Below, in pieces: positions 61,981 through 64,000 of a DNA stretch of 64,000 bases (position 1 is its first letter; each line of letters starts with the position of its first letter). The position numbers were made by a program, and so were the translations under genes. Source of the DNA: Paenibacillus_V sp046244365 (GTDB taxonomy: Bacteria; Bacillota; Bacilli; Paenibacillales; NBRC-103111); NCBI RefSeq assembly GCF_046244365.1, contig NZ_CP176395.1, forward strand, positions 3,534,001-3,598,000, written 5' to 3'. The notes under the pieces are model-generated. The model had not been told where the DNA came from. It worked only from the letters and a program-made list of their open reading frames with translations, and did no database searches.

Positions 61981-63883
61981 GCCGCTCGAAGGGAAAGGCC
62001 GCTATATCGCCGGGCTGGACGGCCTGCGGGCCATCGCGGTGCTCGCCGTTATCCTGTATCATATTCATCCGGCTTGGGCGCCGGGCGGGCTGCTTGGCGT
62101 CGGCGTATTCTTCGTACTGTCCGGTTACCTGATTACCGATATTATTGCGAACGAATGGAAAAAGACGGGCAGAATCGATCTGCAGAACTTCTGGCTGCGC
62201 CGGTTTCGCCGGCTCATTCCCGCAATGCTCGCAATGATCGCATCGGTTCTGCTCTGGATGATGCTCTTTGACATATCGAGACTGCAGGCGATCGGCGGAG
62301 ACGCGCTGGCGGCGGTCATGTATGTAAGCAATTGGCGGTTTATTTTTCATCAAGTGTCTTATTTCGAACAATTCGGCCCCCCTTCTCCTCTCGGACATTT
62401 ATGGTCGCTTGCGGTCGAGGAGCAATTTTACTTGCTTTGGCCGTTCCTTCTTTCGCTTGGCCTTCGTTTCGCGCCGCGCCGCTGGCAATTGGCCGGCATG
62501 ATACTGGTGGCCGCCGCCGTATCCGCAATAGCAATGGCGGTTATTTACGAGCCGGGGATCGATCCGAGCCGCGTTTATTACGGAACCGATACGAGAGCCT
62601 TCGCTTTGCTGATCGGGGCGGCGCTTGCCGTGGTTTGGCCTAGCCGGAAGCTGGTCATCAAGGTTGCACCGGGCGTACGGTTGCTCATCGATGCGATCGG
62701 CTGGGCGGGTTTGCTGTCCGTCCTGCTCATGATCGGGCTGACGGATCAGTACGACGGATTTCTATACCGCGGCGGGCTCGTGCTGCTATCCCTTGTGACG
62801 GCAGCGGCCGTGGCTTCTATCGTTCATCCGGCTAGCAGCCTAAACCGGGCTCTGGGCTGGAAACCGCTTCAGTGGCTAGGCGTTCGTTCCTATGGGATCT
62901 ATTTGTGGCATTATCCGGTTATCGCGTTAAGCGGTGACGCGGTGTCGGGCGGAGAGCTGAATATCGCGCGCGCCTTTCTGCAGCTGGCCGCAAGCTTCGG
63001 CCTCGCCGCCTTGTCGTGGAAGGTTATCGAAGAGCCGATTCGCCTGAGAGCTGCGGGAGCGGCTCCGTTCCGTTCGGGTGCGAAAAGCCGCAAAACGGGG
63101 GGCTTAAGAAGAACAAGCCGTTTTTTGGTTGCAGGATGCGCGTTTCTCGTCGTCGTGATGCTGAGCTTCGGCATCGCCCGTATTCCGGATGCGACGGCAA
63201 GCTATGAGTCGGAGGCTTTCGGATTAACGGAACCGCCTGAACCGGCACCGGCACCGACGCCGGCCCAGGAACAGTCCGAAGACAAACCCGCCGGAGATGC
63301 GGTTGCCCAGCAGCCTGCCGAGACCCCGAAGCCATCCGGTAAACCGGCCGAGCCTTCGGCGGCTCAGGGCTCCGGTTCTGCCGAAACGCAGGGCCAGGAG
63401 GGGAAAGAAGTGACGGTTATCGGCGATTCGGTTATGCTTGGCGTTTCGCCGTATCTTGAGGAACTTCTGCCCGGTATCGTAATCGATGCGAAGGTCGGCA
63501 GGCAGATGTCGCAAGCGCAAACTGCAGCGAATCAACTCCAATCGGAGAATAAGCTGGGGGATTTCGTCATCATTGAGCTCGGCACGAACGGAACGTTCGA
63601 TAAACCGCAGCTGGAGAAGCTGCTGAACTCGCTGGGGAAGGATCGGAGCATCCTTCTTGTCAATACCCGTGTCCCGCGGCCATGGGAGGATGATGTCAAC
63701 CAAAAGCTGGAGGATACGGCAGCTCTTTTTCCGAATGTGACCGTACTCGACTGGCATTCGGCCAGCAAAGGGAAGAGCGACTATTTCACCCGTGACGGCG
63801 TTCATCTGGAAGTAAGCGGCGCCAAGGCGTACGCTTCTCTCGTAGCGAAAGCGGTGGCCGACCGCACGAGCCGGGCAAGCTGA
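61973..63883 (+). CDS. OatA-like acyltransferase with C-terminal SGNH domain
   Basis: A 636-residue membrane enzyme. Residues 1-370 are the acyltransferase-3 domain with ten helices (RYIAGLDGLRAIAVLAVILY, the catalytic His in YHIHPAW, RRFRRLIPAML, EEQFYLLWPFLLSLGL). A Pro/Ala/Glu-rich linker (about 415-475) leads to an extracellular SGNH domain with Ser in VIGDSVMLGVSPY, Gly in KVGRQMSQA, Asn in ELGTNGTFD, and Asp-x-x-His in RDGVHLEVSG. The layout is that of peptidoglycan O-acetyltransferase OatA, which confers lysozyme resistance. The start at 61973 has GGAGGGG 9 bases upstream. Confidence 0.9.
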   Translation: MPEPLEGKGRYIAGLDGLRAIAVLAVILYHIHPAWAPGGLLGVGVFFVLSGYLITDIIANEWKKTGRIDLQNFWLRRFRRLIPAMLAMIASVLLWMMLFDISRLQAIGGDALAAVMYVSNWRFIFHQVSYFEQFGPPSPLGHLWSLAVEEQFYLLWPFLLSLGLRFAPRRWQLAGMILVAAAVSAIAMAVIYEPGIDPSRVYYGTDTRAFALLIGAALAVVWPSRKLVIKVAPGVRLLIDAIGWAGLLSVLLMIGLTDQYDGFLYRGGLVLLSLVTAAAVASIVHPASSLNRALGWKPLQWLGVRSYGIYLWHYPVIALSGDAVSGGELNIARAFLQLAASFGLAALSWKVIEEPIRLRAAGAAPFRSGAKSRKTGGLRRTSRFLVAGCAFLVVVMLSFGIARIPDATASYESEAFGLTEPPEPAPAPTPAQEQSEDKPAGDAVAQQPAETPKPSGKPAEPSAAQGSGSAETQGQEGKEVTVIGDSVMLGVSPYLEELLPGIVIDAKVGRQMSQAQTAANQLQSENKLGDFVIIELGTNGTFDKPQLEKLLNSLGKDRSILLVNTRVPRPWEDDVNQKLEDTAALFPNVTVLDWHSASKGKSDYFTRDGVHLEVSGAKAYASLVAKAVADRTSRAS

Positions 63884-63937
63884 GCACGGGATCGGGGGAA
63901 TCGTCAGACCCCGGATCGGATTCCTTCGAATCGCAAC

Positions 63938-63969
63938 AAAAAAAGCGCCCGCATCGGGCGCTTTTTTTG
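63938..63969 (+). terminator. Terminator of the acyltransferase gene
   Basis: AAAAAAAGCGCCCG, loop CAT, CGGGCGCTTTTTTT: a perfect stem with T runs on both strands, so probably bidirectional. Confidence 0.9.
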
Positions 63970-63979
63970 TTCCTGCGGG

Positions 63980-64000
63980 CTAATGGATGTCTTTCTTCTT
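63980..64000 (-). CDS. Possible C-terminal end of a minus-strand gene
   Basis: On the minus strand the last window bases read K-K-K-D-I-H and TAG at 63982-63980, next to the bidirectional terminator. This would fit a gene entering from the right, but seven codons cannot prove it. Confidence 0.3.
   Translation of the reverse strand, partial: KKKDIH

Overview
The window looks like a chromosomal segment of a Gram-positive, endospore-forming member of the Paenibacillaceae (Paenibacillus/Cohnella type). Evidence: moderately high GC, strong AGGAGG ribosome binding sites with many TTG starts, a gerA-type germination operon, two T-box leaders in front of aminoacyl-tRNA synthetase genes, a YojF/BshB2 bacillithiol pair, an S-layer-homology (SLH) surface protein, and many AraC and GntR regulators next to glycoside hydrolases. 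No rRNA, tRNA, prophage, IS element or CRISPR array was seen.

Layout. 1-1.6 kb: end of a DoxX-like gene, YisL, a PadR regulator. 1.6-13 kb: the most distinctive block, with a two-core hybrid histidine kinase, a REC-winged helix-BTAD (SARP-like) response regulator, an HD-GYP phosphodiesterase, a lipoprotein, a double-GT2/TPR glycosyltransferase and an SLH/collagen-like secreted protein. 13-18.6 kb: nitroreductase, YdjO-like protein, thioredoxin-reductase-like flavoprotein, and a TetR/YhgE pair with two matching operators. 18.7-25.7 kb: sugar genes (AraC, MDR dehydrogenase, sugar isomerase, GH78 rhamnosidase, AraC, lactonase-like amidohydrolase). 25.8-28.8 kb: an MFS transporter between two related Cys-rich regulators. 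28.7-32 kb: two DUF402 proteins, an internally deleted MetRS behind an intact T-box, YpsA. 32-36.6 kb: GntR, enolase-superfamily dehydratase, two dehydrogenases, GntR. 36.9-38.7 kb: M3 oligopeptidase. 38.9-43.2 kb: gerA operon and a 37-aa membrane peptide gene. 43.5-51 kb: two small membrane proteins, AraC/GH95 pair, GNAT, chemotaxis receptor. 51.9-64 kb: cobyrinate diamide synthase, VanW, a short UvrC paralog, T-box argS, YhhN, aldehyde dehydrogenase, YojF-BshB2 and an OatA-like acyltransferase.

How it fits together. Three promoters in the first block (kinase operon, HD-GYP gene, lipoprotein-glycosyltransferase-collagen operon) share one architecture: two G(T/G)GAG-type heptamers separated by exactly 4 bp and ending exactly 8 bp before a -10 hexamer. 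This is the known geometry of SARP activator sites, and a SARP-like regulator is encoded between them. I infer an autoregulated circuit that controls a c-di-GMP phosphodiesterase and a probably glycosylated collagen-like cell-wall protein. Separately, the GH78, GH95, lactonase, dehydratase and dehydrogenase genes suggest use of L-rhamnose- or L-fucose-containing polysaccharides, although the substrates cannot be fixed from sequence alone.
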